Positions 8,159 through 16,167 of a DNA stretch of 64,000 nt are shown one piece after another. A model generated the notes under the pieces. That model did not search any database. It was not told the DNA's origin and worked only from the letters and a program-made list of their open reading frames with translations. How positions within the stretch are numbered: the stretch's first letter is position 1; each line of letters begins with the position of its first letter. Made by a program: the position numbers and the translations under genes. Source of the DNA: Candidatus Nitrososphaera evergladensis SR1 (GTDB lineage: Archaea > Thermoproteota > Nitrososphaeria > Nitrososphaerales > Nitrososphaeraceae); NCBI RefSeq assembly GCF_000730285.1, contig NZ_CP007174.1:2232001-2296000 (forward strand), in the 5' to 3' direction.

Positions 8159-8165
8159 TTTAATA
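8159..8165 (+). promoter_or_regulatory. TATA box of tRNA-Gly
   Basis: TTTAATA lies 27 bases before the first base of the tRNA, the usual archaeal spacing. Confidence 0.55.
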
Positions 8166-8231
8166 CCCTTGCCACTTTCGCTAGTCCAAGTGCGGTCATC
8201 GTCTAGTTTGGTCTAGGACGCTGGCCTTCCA

Positions 8232-8249
8232 CGCGCGTTGCGCGAAGAA
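8232..8249 (+). other. tRNA-Gly intron 1 (position 37/38)
   Basis: Eighteen bases at the canonical archaeal intron site after the anticodon. The intron can form a CGCGC-GTT-GCGCG hairpin. The exact ends are set by the exon stems and could shift by one base. Confidence 0.8.
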
Positions 8250-8264
8250 AGCCCGCGACCCGGG

Positions 8265-8291
8265 ACCCAGTTTTTCAAAATTGGGCGGGAA
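8265..8291 (+). other. tRNA-Gly intron 2 (T-arm, about position 53/54)
   Basis: Twenty-seven bases split the T stem from the T loop. They contain a strong hairpin (CCCAGTTTT paired with AAAATTGGG around TC), fitting a bulge-helix-bulge substrate of the archaeal splicing endonuclease. Removing exactly this stretch restores a perfect T arm. Confidence 0.7.
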
Positions 8292-8394
8292 TTCGAATCC
8301 CGGTGACCGCACTCTCTTTTCCAATACTCGTTTGGTTGATACAAAAGCTGATCTTCCTTTCTAAAACTTGACGGACTCATCACAGAGGAGCTGC

Positions 8395-9354
8395 TTACTT
8401 CAGATTGGACCTGAGCTTTTTTCTTGGCTCCTTTGATCTGTTTCTTACGGTTGCCTCAGTCACGCCGGTAGCGTTTGCAATTTCTGCCTGCGTCCTGTAT
8501 TCGCCTGTATTACGCGATGCGACATAAAGCACGGAAGCAGCTATCACCGTCGGATCCTTGCCAACAATAAAGTTCTTCGAATTTGCTTCCTTTAGGATTC
8601 CAAGCGCCTTGCGCTTGATGTTTTCGCTGAATCCAAGGTTGTTTGCCACCTTGGCTATATACCTTACAGGGTCTGTCGCCGGGACCCTGAGGTCTAGCTT
8701 GGACACCAGCGTCCTGTAAGAGCCTGCAATATCTTTGGGCGAAACACCTGTTTTTGCAGATACGTCTTCCAGCGATCTTGGCATGTCCATTTGCCTGCTT
8801 GCGATGTAGATCGACGCAGCAAGCACAGAGTCAATGGTTCTTCCTTGAATCAACTTCTTTTTCAGGGCCTTTCTGTACAGATACGCGACTTTTTCTACCA
8901 CGGGATCGGATAGCGCCATCCTGTCCTTCATTCTTGCAAGCATGTCAAAAGCCCGCTGCAGGTTTCGCTCCGAAGGCGAGCTTTTCTGACTCCGAGCATT
9001 CCATGTCCTGAGCCTTGCCATCCTTGAGCGCACGCCGGCGTCCAGGACGTTGCCCCCGGCATCCCTGTTCGTTTTACCTATGATTGTAGATAGGTCTGGA
9101 TCTTGGCGGGCAAGCGAGACAGGCGCGCCGGTTCTTGCGCGTTCACCTGCTTTTTCGGTGCCAAAAGCGCGCCATTCTTTTTCGCCTGACAGTAAGGGGC
9201 TCTCGGAAATTACCTGGCCGGTCTTGATGTCGATTAGTTCGCCAGTTTCAGGATCAGTTACCAGGTGCCTATTTTGCAAAGAAGATGACTTTTTTTCTTT
9301 TTCTTCTTCTGGAGAAGCAGCAGATTGCGGATTCTCGGACGGATCCTCTGGCAC
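8395..9354 (-). CDS. tfb: Transcription initiation factor B without zinc-ribbon cysteines
   Basis: A 319-residue TFB. TFB bridges TBP-bound promoter DNA and RNA polymerase. Two cyclin-like repeats are clear: about residues 125-210 (VEKVAYLYRKALKKKL, VLAASIYIASR) and 215-300 (IKRKALGILKEA, VIAASVLYVASRNTG), ending in a helix-turn-helix. The B-reader region with WRAF and DLSTIIGK is kept. The N-terminal zinc ribbon is not: the segment matching LVTDPETGELI is present, but the whole protein has no cysteine. Start is GTG. It stands alone on the minus strand. It is probably one of several TFB paralogues. Confidence 0.93.
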   Translation of the reverse strand: MPEDPSENPQSAASPEEEKEKKSSSLQNRHLVTDPETGELIDIKTGQVISESPLLSGEKEWRAFGTEKAGERARTGAPVSLARQDPDLSTIIGKTNRDAGGNVLDAGVRSRMARLRTWNARSQKSSPSERNLQRAFDMLARMKDRMALSDPVVEKVAYLYRKALKKKLIQGRTIDSVLAASIYIASRQMDMPRSLEDVSAKTGVSPKDIAGSYRTLVSKLDLRVPATDPVRYIAKVANNLGFSENIKRKALGILKEANSKNFIVGKDPTVIAASVLYVASRNTGEYRTQAEIANATGVTEATVRNRSKEPRKKLRSNLK

Positions 9355-9391
9355 CGTGTTTCTATATTACGGTTCGCCACTTGATATTGAT

Positions 9392-9976
9392 TTACAATAG
9401 CGTCTTTTTGAATAGCCACGGTCTCAGCAATCTTGTGACAGACGGCATGACGACGTAGGTCATCAGCAGCACCATTATGGCGACCACTACAAGCGTCCTG
9501 AACTGGAATGGAAGATCCTTGGTGGCTAGCTGTATCTGTGGAACCAAGATGCTTAGGAGAACGAAAATAACTGCACCTGTCACCATCGCCATTTTGTAGC
9601 GCGGTGGCACCGCCAAGCTACCGCTACTTGGCGTGAACCAGAACTCAAGACCCGTTTGCATCTCGACCTTTGGCTCGCCCTCGGTCACATCCCTGCTTTT
9701 TTTGAGCCATTCTTTTCTTATCTCAGACCTTTCCCATTTTGCCAGGTTTTCGTACGTGTTAAAGCGGAAGATTATGACATATTCTCGATTCAACGGTGGA
9801 TCAGACGGCCGGATTATGTGTACTCCCATGTGCCCCTCAAACTTCATGGCTTCGTGGATGATGCCGTCCATCCATTCCTCAAATTCCTTGATTCTGCCTT
9901 TCTTGGCTTTTCTGGTCACAATAACGGTCACGGGATCATTTGCGCCATGATCATTATTCTGCGGATGTGGATGCAT
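9392..9976 (-). CDS. Antibiotic-biosynthesis-monooxygenase domain with membrane tail
   Basis: A 194-residue protein. Residues about 15-110 form an ABM-type ferredoxin-like domain (VTVIVTRKAKKGRIKEFEEW, GHMGVHIIRP, YVIIFRFNTYENLAKWERS), a fold used by small heme- or quinone-oxidising monooxygenases. The rest has two membrane helices (MVTGAVIFVLLSILV and TLVVVAIMVLLMTYVVM), which put the domain at the inner face of the membrane. The histidine-rich N-terminus MHPHPQNNDHG may bind metal. Such ABM-plus-two-helix proteins are known in many microbes, without a defined substrate. Confidence 0.8.
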   Translation of the reverse strand: MHPHPQNNDHGANDPVTVIVTRKAKKGRIKEFEEWMDGIIHEAMKFEGHMGVHIIRPSDPPLNREYVIIFRFNTYENLAKWERSEIRKEWLKKSRDVTEGEPKVEMQTGLEFWFTPSSGSLAVPPRYKMAMVTGAVIFVLLSILVPQIQLATKDLPFQFRTLVVVAIMVLLMTYVVMPSVTRLLRPWLFKKTLL

Positions 9977-10193
9977 ACAGACAACACATCTTCTTGCCTT
10001 TTCATGGCATCACCTCGTCTTTAGCATTTGTGCTCGGTGCGGATCTTCGAGGTTCATCTCCTCACGTCAAAGGTATGTGCCTATTTTTGGCTCAATATTT
10101 TCCGAAAAACTCGATGACTTGAGTGTTGATCGGTTACTGAAATGTTCAGTTGGTATCACATGTATGACAACAATCAGAATAAAAAATACGGAT

Positions 10194-10616
10194 CTATTGC
10201 TGCCTCATCAAGATATCATCGGGCGTTCTTGGCTTTCCGTCCTTAAAGACGGTTGTAGGCATATGCCTCATTGAAAAGGAAGCGGCGGCAAGCAACACCG
10301 GCTCGAATTCTTTACCCAGATCCGTCAGCCCGTACTCCACCCTGATTGGAGAGTCCGATACGATTTGCCTCCTGACAATTCCAAACCGTTGAAGCTCTCG
10401 CAGGCGTTCTGTGAGAACCTTTGGCGTTATGCCTTCTATATTTTCCAGAAAACGGTTAAACTGCGTTGTGCCTCTGAGCAGTTCCCTTATTATTAGAACG
10501 GTCCATCTTTTTCCTATGATTTTAAAAGTCGTTTCAATCGGGCAGGACTTTAGTTCAGGCATGTCATAAACGGCTTCCATTATCATTGAACATTCTTTAT
10601 CGCTCATTCTTCCCAT
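10194..10616 (-). CDS. HxlR-family winged-helix regulator
   Basis: A 140-residue DNA-binding protein. The family signature is plain: CPIETTFKIIGKRWTVLIIRELL, then TQFNRFLENIEGITPKVLTERLRELQ and the wing IRVEYGLTDLGKE. HxlR proteins bind as dimers and often respond to oxidants or aldehydes through the conserved cysteine near the N-terminus, present here. The gene is divergent from the membrane protein at 10689, with 72 bases between starts, so that gene and itself are the likely targets. Confidence 0.92.
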   Translation of the reverse strand: MGRMSDKECSMIMEAVYDMPELKSCPIETTFKIIGKRWTVLIIRELLRGTTQFNRFLENIEGITPKVLTERLRELQRFGIVRRQIVSDSPIRVEYGLTDLGKEFEPVLLAAASFSMRHMPTTVFKDGKPRTPDDILMRQQ

Positions 10617-10660
10617 TCACTTTCCATCTGGTGACTAGCTATTGATCTGGTTACGTGAGG

Positions 10661-10669
10661 CTTATAAAC
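10661..10669 (+). promoter_or_regulatory. TATA box deciding a leaderless start
   Basis: CTTATAAAC is centred about 25 bases before ATG 10689. The upstream in-frame ATG at 10671 would lie before the expected transcription start, so 10689 is preferred. Confidence 0.55.
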
Positions 10670-10688
10670 TATGCTTTTGATATCAGGT

Positions 10689-11126
10689 ATGAAAATGAAA
10701 CTACTCGATGGCCGTTCAAAACAAACGCAGTACAACAACACGACTTATATCTTGATAGCCCTGCAAACGTGGAGGGTGGCTGGCATAGTTTTCCTGTGGG
10801 GCGTGACCCAGGGAATCCTGCATCCTGCCTTTGGAATACCCGCAGGAGTTGGGGATATTCTGGTCGGGGTGACGGCGATCCCCTTTGCCCTTTTTCTGTT
10901 AAAAGGATACAGCTGGTCCAAGTACGCCCTCGTAGTCTGGAACGTGCTGGGCATCGCAGATCTGGTAATGGCAGTCAGCCTCGGCCTCCTTACGTCGCCT
11001 GATTTTGGAGCCTCGACAATGACGACATTTCCGTGGGTTCTCATTCCCGCTGTCGCGGTGCCGGCTGCGCTAGCACTGCATGTGATTACGCTGTACCGCC
11101 TGAGGCGCTGGGCGCAATTGCAATGA
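10689..11126 (+). CDS. Four-helix membrane protein, probable HxlR target
   Basis: A 145-residue integral membrane protein with about four helices (ILIALQTWRVAGIVFLWGV, ILVGVTAIPFALFLL, ALVVWNVLGIADLVMAV, VLIPAVAVPAALALHVI). It ends in a basic RLRRWAQLQ tail. I do not recognise the family. The function may follow its divergent HxlR neighbour, which suggests an inducible stress or transport role. The start follows the TATA box spacing. Confidence 0.7.
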   Translation: MKMKLLDGRSKQTQYNNTTYILIALQTWRVAGIVFLWGVTQGILHPAFGIPAGVGDILVGVTAIPFALFLLKGYSWSKYALVVWNVLGIADLVMAVSLGLLTSPDFGASTMTTFPWVLIPAVAVPAALALHVITLYRLRRWAQLQ

Positions 11127-11271
11127 CTGGCAAATCATGACGCATGCACAGTGAATCGAGCAAGCAAAGAGATCACCAGATCTCCTTCCCGCTTTTATTT
11201 CATCATCTGTTCATCAGCAGCCGACAATGGACGAGCCTTTGATTGACTGTACTCTTTTTTAAAAAGAAGTC

Positions 11272-11766
11272 TTAAATCTCGTTGTTAAAGTCCCTTGTCG
11301 CTATCGTAAGGGTGGACTCGATTTGTGCCGTACCGCTTGCGCGCCACTTTATCGAGTCAGGATTGTCCTTTATCTTGTTGTAAATGTCGGCCACCTTGTC
11401 GTCGAACTGGAGCGTAAAGCTGTCTGGCACGGGCACGCTCATCCCTGAGAATATCGCCGGCCTGCCGTTGAGCGGGACATCCTCGTACGACAGGGTGTGC
11501 GAGCCCAGAGACACGCCGTCGGCAAAGAGCTCATAGTCTACCTTTGACGTCGTTATCGTCACGTCAGTAGGGTTCATTATGGTAAAGATGGGTTTTATCT
11601 CCATGCTCTGCTCAGTCGAGTCCGCAATGGTCACGTTTGAGAGCCGCACGCCAATCTGGTTAAAGTCGGGCGCGTTTAATGTAAAGATGATTGGCACCAG
11701 GATAATGGTGGCGGCGACGGCGGCAATCACGCCGATGAGCAGGGCTCTACGCGGGCCTATAAGCAC
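11272..11766 (-). CDS. Membrane-anchored LEA14-like protein
   Basis: A 164-residue protein with one N-terminal helix (RALLIGVIAAVAATIILVPIIF). One extracytoplasmic domain follows, of the LEA14/WHy type: IGVRLSNVTIAD, then IKPIFTIMNPTDVTITTSKVDYELFADG. The NPTDVTI turn is typical of this family. WHy domains are beta sandwiches linked with desiccation and cold tolerance, though the mechanism is not known. The gene is convergent with nothing and ends about 145 bases from the membrane protein gene to its left. Confidence 0.7.
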   Translation of the reverse strand: MLIGPRRALLIGVIAAVAATIILVPIIFTLNAPDFNQIGVRLSNVTIADSTEQSMEIKPIFTIMNPTDVTITTSKVDYELFADGVSLGSHTLSYEDVPLNGRPAIFSGMSVPVPDSFTLQFDDKVADIYNKIKDNPDSIKWRASGTAQIESTLTIATRDFNNEI

Positions 11767-11837
11767 GGGCTATGCTCTTCGGGGTGCGCATTAAAACCTT
11801 TCCTCCTCTAGCAGCATCGATAATATAATGCTAGAGC

Positions 11838-12347
11838 GTGGCTCTGGTATTGGCTGTTGCGGACGGCCTTGTCACGTGGGTGCACCTGATCTGCGCGTCA
11901 ATATGGGTGGGAGGCTCTATCTTTATCGCGGCGGTCGCGGTGCCTGTGCTGAGATCGCACACCAAGTCTGTCGAAGAGCTTGTCGGCCTGATGGTCAAGC
12001 TGGGCAGGCAGTTCAACAAGGTGACCGTGCCTGCGTTTGCAATCCTCATCGTGTCTGGTATATACAACGCAAGGGCGTTCATGTCAGACCCCGGCGCGCT
12101 TGTGGACTCTAACTATGGCATCCTGCTTTTGATAAAGATAATACTGGTGCTTGCAACCGTGGGCGCGTACGTCGTCCACGTGCGCACGCTAAACGCTGAC
12201 ATGGAGCGCAGGATCCTGTCTGGAAACGCCGGCGCCGTGTACGTGCAGTCAGTGCGCTCCAAAATAATCCACCTTGGAAGGATAATAGTATTTTTGTCAA
12301 TAGCGATACTCTTGCTTGCCGCGCTCTTGGACAGCGGCGGGTTCTAG
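11838..12347 (+). CDS. CopD-like membrane protein
   Basis: A 169-residue protein with four predicted membrane helices. It follows the copper resistance D pattern: an early helix with WVHLICASIWVGGSIFIA, a central FNKVTVPAFAILIVSGIYNA and a later helix with a histidine (IIHLGRIIVFLSIAILLLA). CopD-type proteins are linked to copper import across the membrane. Ammonia oxidisers depend on copper enzymes, which fits. Start is GTG. Its last four bases overlap the end of the convergent rtcA. Confidence 0.78.
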   Translation: MALVLAVADGLVTWVHLICASIWVGGSIFIAAVAVPVLRSHTKSVEELVGLMVKLGRQFNKVTVPAFAILIVSGIYNARAFMSDPGALVDSNYGILLLIKIILVLATVGAYVVHVRTLNADMERRILSGNAGAVYVQSVRSKIIHLGRIIVFLSIAILLLAALLDSGGF

Positions 12348-13408
12348 TAGGCGCCTTCTATTGTTATCACGGATTCGTTCTTGCCCGGCGGCTGGGCGAT
12401 ATTGTACCTGCAGCCTGCTACTATCTGGCTTGCGACCTGCAGGTTTGTACGCAGGTGCTCCGTGACTTTAGACGTCCTGTATCTTGACACGCCCTTTGCA
12501 AGGCAAAGCGGCAGGACGAGCATGTCTGCAAGGAAAGGGTCGACCGCAGCCTCTGCAAGCGTGCTTTCCAGGTATCTTGCGGCAGCCTCCTGTCCCACCT
12601 GCTCGGCGCGCTTGCCAACCTCGCCTATAGAATCGCCCCCCACAAAGGGCCCGCCAAAATCAGAGACAGAATAAACCAGTACGGACGTGCCCGGCGAAAG
12701 CGCAGTCTCAAACGACGCCGTGTAGTTGGTGCACTTGACCCCGCTCTTTTCAAGGCTCAAGAGGGCCGACGAAATCTGCCTTTCGGCCACGTGCTTTGGA
12801 AGCTGGCTGCATACGCTTGTTATCCGGGGCGCAACCGCCCTGCCGTTTACAAATTCTGCGGGCGCAGGCTCGCCGCACGGCTCTATCGTCGCCTTTACAA
12901 TACCACCGCCCTTTGGATAGTAGCCCCTCTTCAGCACGTCCAGCGAGAACTTGATCCCTACGCTCCTGTACGCCTCTGACACGACGTACCGCAAATAGTC
13001 GATGGTAGGGCTTGCCCTGACGTCGGTGCCTCCCGTTATCTCGATTTCAAGGCTGTTTCCAGACAGCGAGACTGCAGGAATTGCAGCCATCAGCGTGAGC
13101 GATATGCTCCCGGCGGTGCCAATGTCCACCTTGCACGGGCCGCCGGCGAACTTGCCTTTGGCAGGAGAAAAGCGCACCCAGTCGGCTCCAACCTGCAGGT
13201 TTTCCACCTTGGCGCCAAACAGGTCTGCAACAACCTTTACCGCGGCAAGGTGCGAGGGGCGCAGGCCGGGGTTTTCCCTCTTGGCCCGAATTCCGGTTAT
13301 TTCAACTGGCGTGCCTGTCACTGCAGAAAGCGAGATCGCAGTACGCAGTATCTGGCCTCCACCTTCGCCCTGCGACCCGTCGATCTTTATTATTGTCGGT
13401 GGTTTCAT
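12344..13408 (-). CDS. rtcA: RNA 3'-terminal phosphate cyclase
   Basis: A 354-residue RtcA. It uses ATP to convert an RNA 3'-phosphate to a 2',3'-cyclic phosphate through a histidine-AMP intermediate. The N-terminal signature is IDGSQGEGGGQILRTAISLS and a second is RAKRENPGLRPSHLAAV. The candidate catalytic histidine is in TEHLRTNLQV near the C-terminus. Length is normal. It does not sit with an RtcB ligase gene here. Role in archaeal RNA repair or tRNA processing is known only in outline. Confidence 0.95.
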   Translation of the reverse strand: MKPPTIIKIDGSQGEGGGQILRTAISLSAVTGTPVEITGIRAKRENPGLRPSHLAAVKVVADLFGAKVENLQVGADWVRFSPAKGKFAGGPCKVDIGTAGSISLTLMAAIPAVSLSGNSLEIEITGGTDVRASPTIDYLRYVVSEAYRSVGIKFSLDVLKRGYYPKGGGIVKATIEPCGEPAPAEFVNGRAVAPRITSVCSQLPKHVAERQISSALLSLEKSGVKCTNYTASFETALSPGTSVLVYSVSDFGGPFVGGDSIGEVGKRAEQVGQEAAARYLESTLAEAAVDPFLADMLVLPLCLAKGVSRYRTSKVTEHLRTNLQVASQIVAGCRYNIAQPPGKNESVITIEGAY

Positions 13409-13518
13409 GCCTGGATGATGTGTGTGATTTTTTCACAGGCGCTCTCTTATTAGTTGTTGAACGGCAAAAAGCGTGCAAGCAAAACTCCTTTAGAATTTCG
13501 TGCCGAGCTTTCCCAGTA

Positions 13519-14541
13519 ATGGTCAGGATATCTTTCATGGTGGCGCACGAGCAGGTAAATTCAAGGGACCTGCTAAAAGACGTGGCATTGATGGAGGAAA
13601 ACGGCCTTGAGCGGTGCTGGTCAAGCGACCACTACATGCCGTGGTGGCACACAGGCGCGGCCGGCGGCGCGACGTGGCCGTGGCTTGGCGCGGCCCTTGC
13701 CCGAACAGACGACATACAGGTAGGCACGTCCGTCACGGCCCCCATCCTGCGCTACAACCCTGCAATAGTCGCGCAGGTGTTTGCCACGCTTGACAACATG
13801 TTTCCAGGCAGGACGTTTCTCACGGTCGGTACTGGCGAGTCGCTCAACGAGGTCCCAACAGGCAACCAGTGGCCTCCGTACCCGGAGAGGCTTGGAAGGC
13901 TGAAAGAGGCGATGCAGGTAATTAAGAGGCTGTGGAGCGAGGACTGGGTGGATTTTGAGGGCACTTATTACACGATAAAAAAGTCAAACCTGTACACCAA
14001 GCCGGAGACCAAGATACCGCTGTACGTGGCTGCGCTTGGCAGGCAGTCGGCAGAGCTTGCGGGGGCAGAGAGCGACGGGCTTGTAACAAACGAGGTGAAC
14101 TCCACCCTGATAAAGGAGCGGCTGCTCCCTGCGTTTGAACAGGGAGCAAGGCAGGCGGGCAAGGACCCTGACTCGATGCTAAAGGCCGTGCTCATGCCTG
14201 CTTCGTACGACGAGGACAAGCAAAAAGCGCTGGAATCAATGGGCTACTGGAAGGGCGCCATGATAAAGGCGTTTTTCGACGTCAACTATCCGGACCCCCG
14301 CGACATTGAAGAAAACGGTCAGGCGGTCGGAAACGACACGATAGAAAAGATGATGCCCGTGATATCAAGCGCAGAGGAAGGGATAAAGAAACTGCAGAAA
14401 TACGCAGACCTTGGCTTTACCGACATCATCCTGGTAAATTCAAGCCCCGATAGGTCCAAGCTTATCGAGCTGGTGGCAGGGCAGATAGCGCCTGCACTTG
14501 AGGGCGCTGCAGGCGAGCGCGTGACCACTGCAGAAGCATAA
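13519..14541 (+). CDS. F420-dependent LLM-class oxidoreductase
   Basis: A 340-residue luciferase-like TIM-barrel protein. Key parts are CWSSDHYMPWWHTG, GTSVTAPILRYNPAIVAQVFATLD and FLTVGTGESLNE. Their order and the GTGE segment match the coenzyme F420-dependent glucose-6-phosphate dehydrogenase branch of the family. Thaumarchaea make F420, so the cofactor is available. The substrate cannot be read from sequence; the glucose-6-phosphate label is often wrong in archaea. The start MVRISFMVAHEQ removes 42 upstream residues with no homology to the family. Confidence 0.88.
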   Translation: MVRISFMVAHEQVNSRDLLKDVALMEENGLERCWSSDHYMPWWHTGAAGGATWPWLGAALARTDDIQVGTSVTAPILRYNPAIVAQVFATLDNMFPGRTFLTVGTGESLNEVPTGNQWPPYPERLGRLKEAMQVIKRLWSEDWVDFEGTYYTIKKSNLYTKPETKIPLYVAALGRQSAELAGAESDGLVTNEVNSTLIKERLLPAFEQGARQAGKDPDSMLKAVLMPASYDEDKQKALESMGYWKGAMIKAFFDVNYPDPRDIEENGQAVGNDTIEKMMPVISSAEEGIKKLQKYADLGFTDIILVNSSPDRSKLIELVAGQIAPALEGAAGERVTTAEA

Positions 14542-14597
14542 CGACATATACAACGTAGCTAAAAAATGTCTTTAAATTAGCGCCCGCACAAGGGAGG

Positions 14598-15152
14598 ATG
14601 CCACACATGACCACAGGCCTCTTTGTCGGCAGGTTTCAGCCCTTCCACCTGGGCCACCTTGCGACTGTCAAGTTTGCGCTAAAATCCGTGGACGACCTTG
14701 TCATTGTGGTCGGCAGCGCGCAAAAGAGCCACGAGCAGAGAAACCCGTTTACCGCCGGCGAGCGCATCGCAATGATAAGGGCGGCGCTAAAGGCCGACGA
14801 TGGTGTCGACATGGGCAGGATAATGACGATACCCGTACCGGATGTCGACGTTCATTCGCTCTGGACACGGCAGGTCGACATGCTCGTACCGGCATACAAC
14901 ATCGTGTTTGTAAACGACCCTTTCACGCTCTTTTTGTTCCGAGAGCGAGGCGTCAAGACAGTAGAGCCTCCCCTGCAGGAGCGCAGCAGGCTTATGGCGA
15001 CAGAGGTGAGGCGCAGGATGGCAGAAGGCGAAAAGTGGCAGGAATTGGTGCCGGCAGCTGTCGCCAAGGCCATAGAGCAGATAGACGGCGTTGAAAGAGT
15101 AAAGGCAGTCACGCAGCAAGACTATCACCATCATAATCACAATCATCACTAG
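14598..15152 (+). CDS. nadM: Archaeal nicotinamide-nucleotide adenylyltransferase
   Basis: A 184-residue enzyme forming NAD from NMN and ATP. The nucleotidyltransferase signature GRFQPFHLGH follows the start directly, and the C-terminal motif ERSRLMATEVRRRM fits the ISSTxxR region of NadM. The extra tail DYHHHNHNHH is unusual and could bind metal. A TATA box (14571-14577) lies about 25 bases before the start, so ATG 14607 is an equally possible leaderless start. It is followed closely by an unknown gene. Confidence 0.94.
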   Translation: MPHMTTGLFVGRFQPFHLGHLATVKFALKSVDDLVIVVGSAQKSHEQRNPFTAGERIAMIRAALKADDGVDMGRIMTIPVPDVDVHSLWTRQVDMLVPAYNIVFVNDPFTLFLFRERGVKTVEPPLQERSRLMATEVRRRMAEGEKWQELVPAAVAKAIEQIDGVERVKAVTQQDYHHHNHNHH

Positions 15153-15185
15153 AAAGTTATATGACTAGCTAGTGCGAAAGATCAT

Positions 15186-15578
15186 GTGTTGTTGGGCAAA
15201 TCATCGTCAGAAGTGCAACAAAAGCCAGTCGCAGAGGAGCTTTGGTACGCAGACCTGGCCAAGCTGTCAAATGACGAGCTCATGCGCATGTACACCATGA
15301 TAAAGGACGGCAGGTACGAGTTTGCCAAGAACGCGTGGTACATCCCGATAGGCGGAGACCAGCGCTGCCCGATAATGGTGGCAAAAGGGTTCCGCTCGCC
15401 GGACACGCTTGCCAAGATGGCCGAGTTTCAGGATACCGCCAAAATCCTTGAAGGAGAGTACCGCAACTTTATCGACGCGTGGGATTTTGGCTACATCACG
15501 ACAAAGGACATAGAAAAAGCCGTGCTAAAGATCCTCGAAGAGCGCAACATCGAGATCGCCGAGCGCTCCCCGGTGTAG
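15186..15578 (+). CDS. Conserved hypothetical protein
   Basis: A 130-residue soluble protein from a GTG start. It is helical and acidic in the first half (LWYADLAKLSNDELMRMYTMIK) and has a likely turn GGDQRCPIMVAKG. The C-terminal half (YITTKDIEKAVLKILEERNIEIAE) is helical. I recognise no family. It lies 33 bases after nadM on the same strand and may be co-transcribed. Confidence 0.55.
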   Translation: MLLGKSSSEVQQKPVAEELWYADLAKLSNDELMRMYTMIKDGRYEFAKNAWYIPIGGDQRCPIMVAKGFRSPDTLAKMAEFQDTAKILEGEYRNFIDAWDFGYITTKDIEKAVLKILEERNIEIAERSPV

Positions 15579-15707
15579 AGCGCACGTATGTGTGTGTGAC
15601 GCAAAAACCAGAGATACTCTAGCATTTACAGAAATTGGCCCACGCAGCACTGGATTTGCGGTCAACAGGCTATTATAATTGCGTCAAGAGTACAATTCCG
15701 ATAAATT

Positions 15708-16079
15708 ATGAGCACTACTACAACATCAGCAACAATACAAGAAGTTGTGGACAAGTTTAACACGCTTGACGATGCGCTGAAGGCAGCATTTCCAAAAGTA
15801 GATCCACGGCTGGTAGTGGGATTGATAATTCGCGAAAAAACAGAAAAGAGGCCAATCTATACTCTGGAAACAGTCATCAAACCGGGCCAAAAGATAGACT
15901 CTATCAGGAACGACATACTGAACGTGACAGGCATGGCGCCCGGCTTTTATCTTCAAAATACCAAGATCATCGTGACACATGCACTGGATCTAGAACTCTT
16001 GAAGCGGATAAACGACCTTGACTACGTGGTATCTATCAAGGGCAGCCCGTACAGCGCAGGCGGATCTTCGGACTTTTGA
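15708..16079 (+). CDS. Conserved hypothetical alpha/beta protein
   Basis: A 123-residue soluble protein. The threonine-rich N-terminus is likely disordered. It then alternates helix and strand: TIQEVVDKFNTLDDALKAAF, RLVVGLIIREK, TLETVIKPG, KIIVTHALDLELLKRI. The repeating strand-helix order suggests a ferredoxin-like fold. No family is recognised. It has its own upstream region (15579-15707), in which I see no other feature. Confidence 0.5.
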   Translation: MSTTTTSATIQEVVDKFNTLDDALKAAFPKVDPRLVVGLIIREKTEKRPIYTLETVIKPGQKIDSIRNDILNVTGMAPGFYLQNTKIIVTHALDLELLKRINDLDYVVSIKGSPYSAGGSSDF

Positions 16080-16167
16080 TGATGATTATGGCGGCAGGCA
16101 GCTGGAAAGAAGAAAAAATCCAATATTATTAAATTAATATAACCAGCAAGCGAATTCTGAAAATATA

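Larger units (their letters stand above)
8192..8311 (+). tRNA. tRNA-Gly (anticodon UCC) with two apparent introns
   Basis: The 120-base gene folds as a tRNA once two insertions are removed. The acceptor arms are GCGGTCA (8192-8198) and TGACCGC (8304-8310), with A73 at 8311. The D arm GTCT/AGGAC is intact. The anticodon TCC is at 8228-8230. The anticodon stem CTGGC pairs with GCCCG (8251-8255), with one mismatch (28-42). The T stem CCGGG (8260-8264) pairs with CCCGG (8299-8303) around the loop TTCGAAT. This leaves an 18-base insertion after position 37 and a 27-base insertion between T-stem position 53 and T54. The mature length is 75 bases. CCA is not encoded. Confidence 0.92.
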
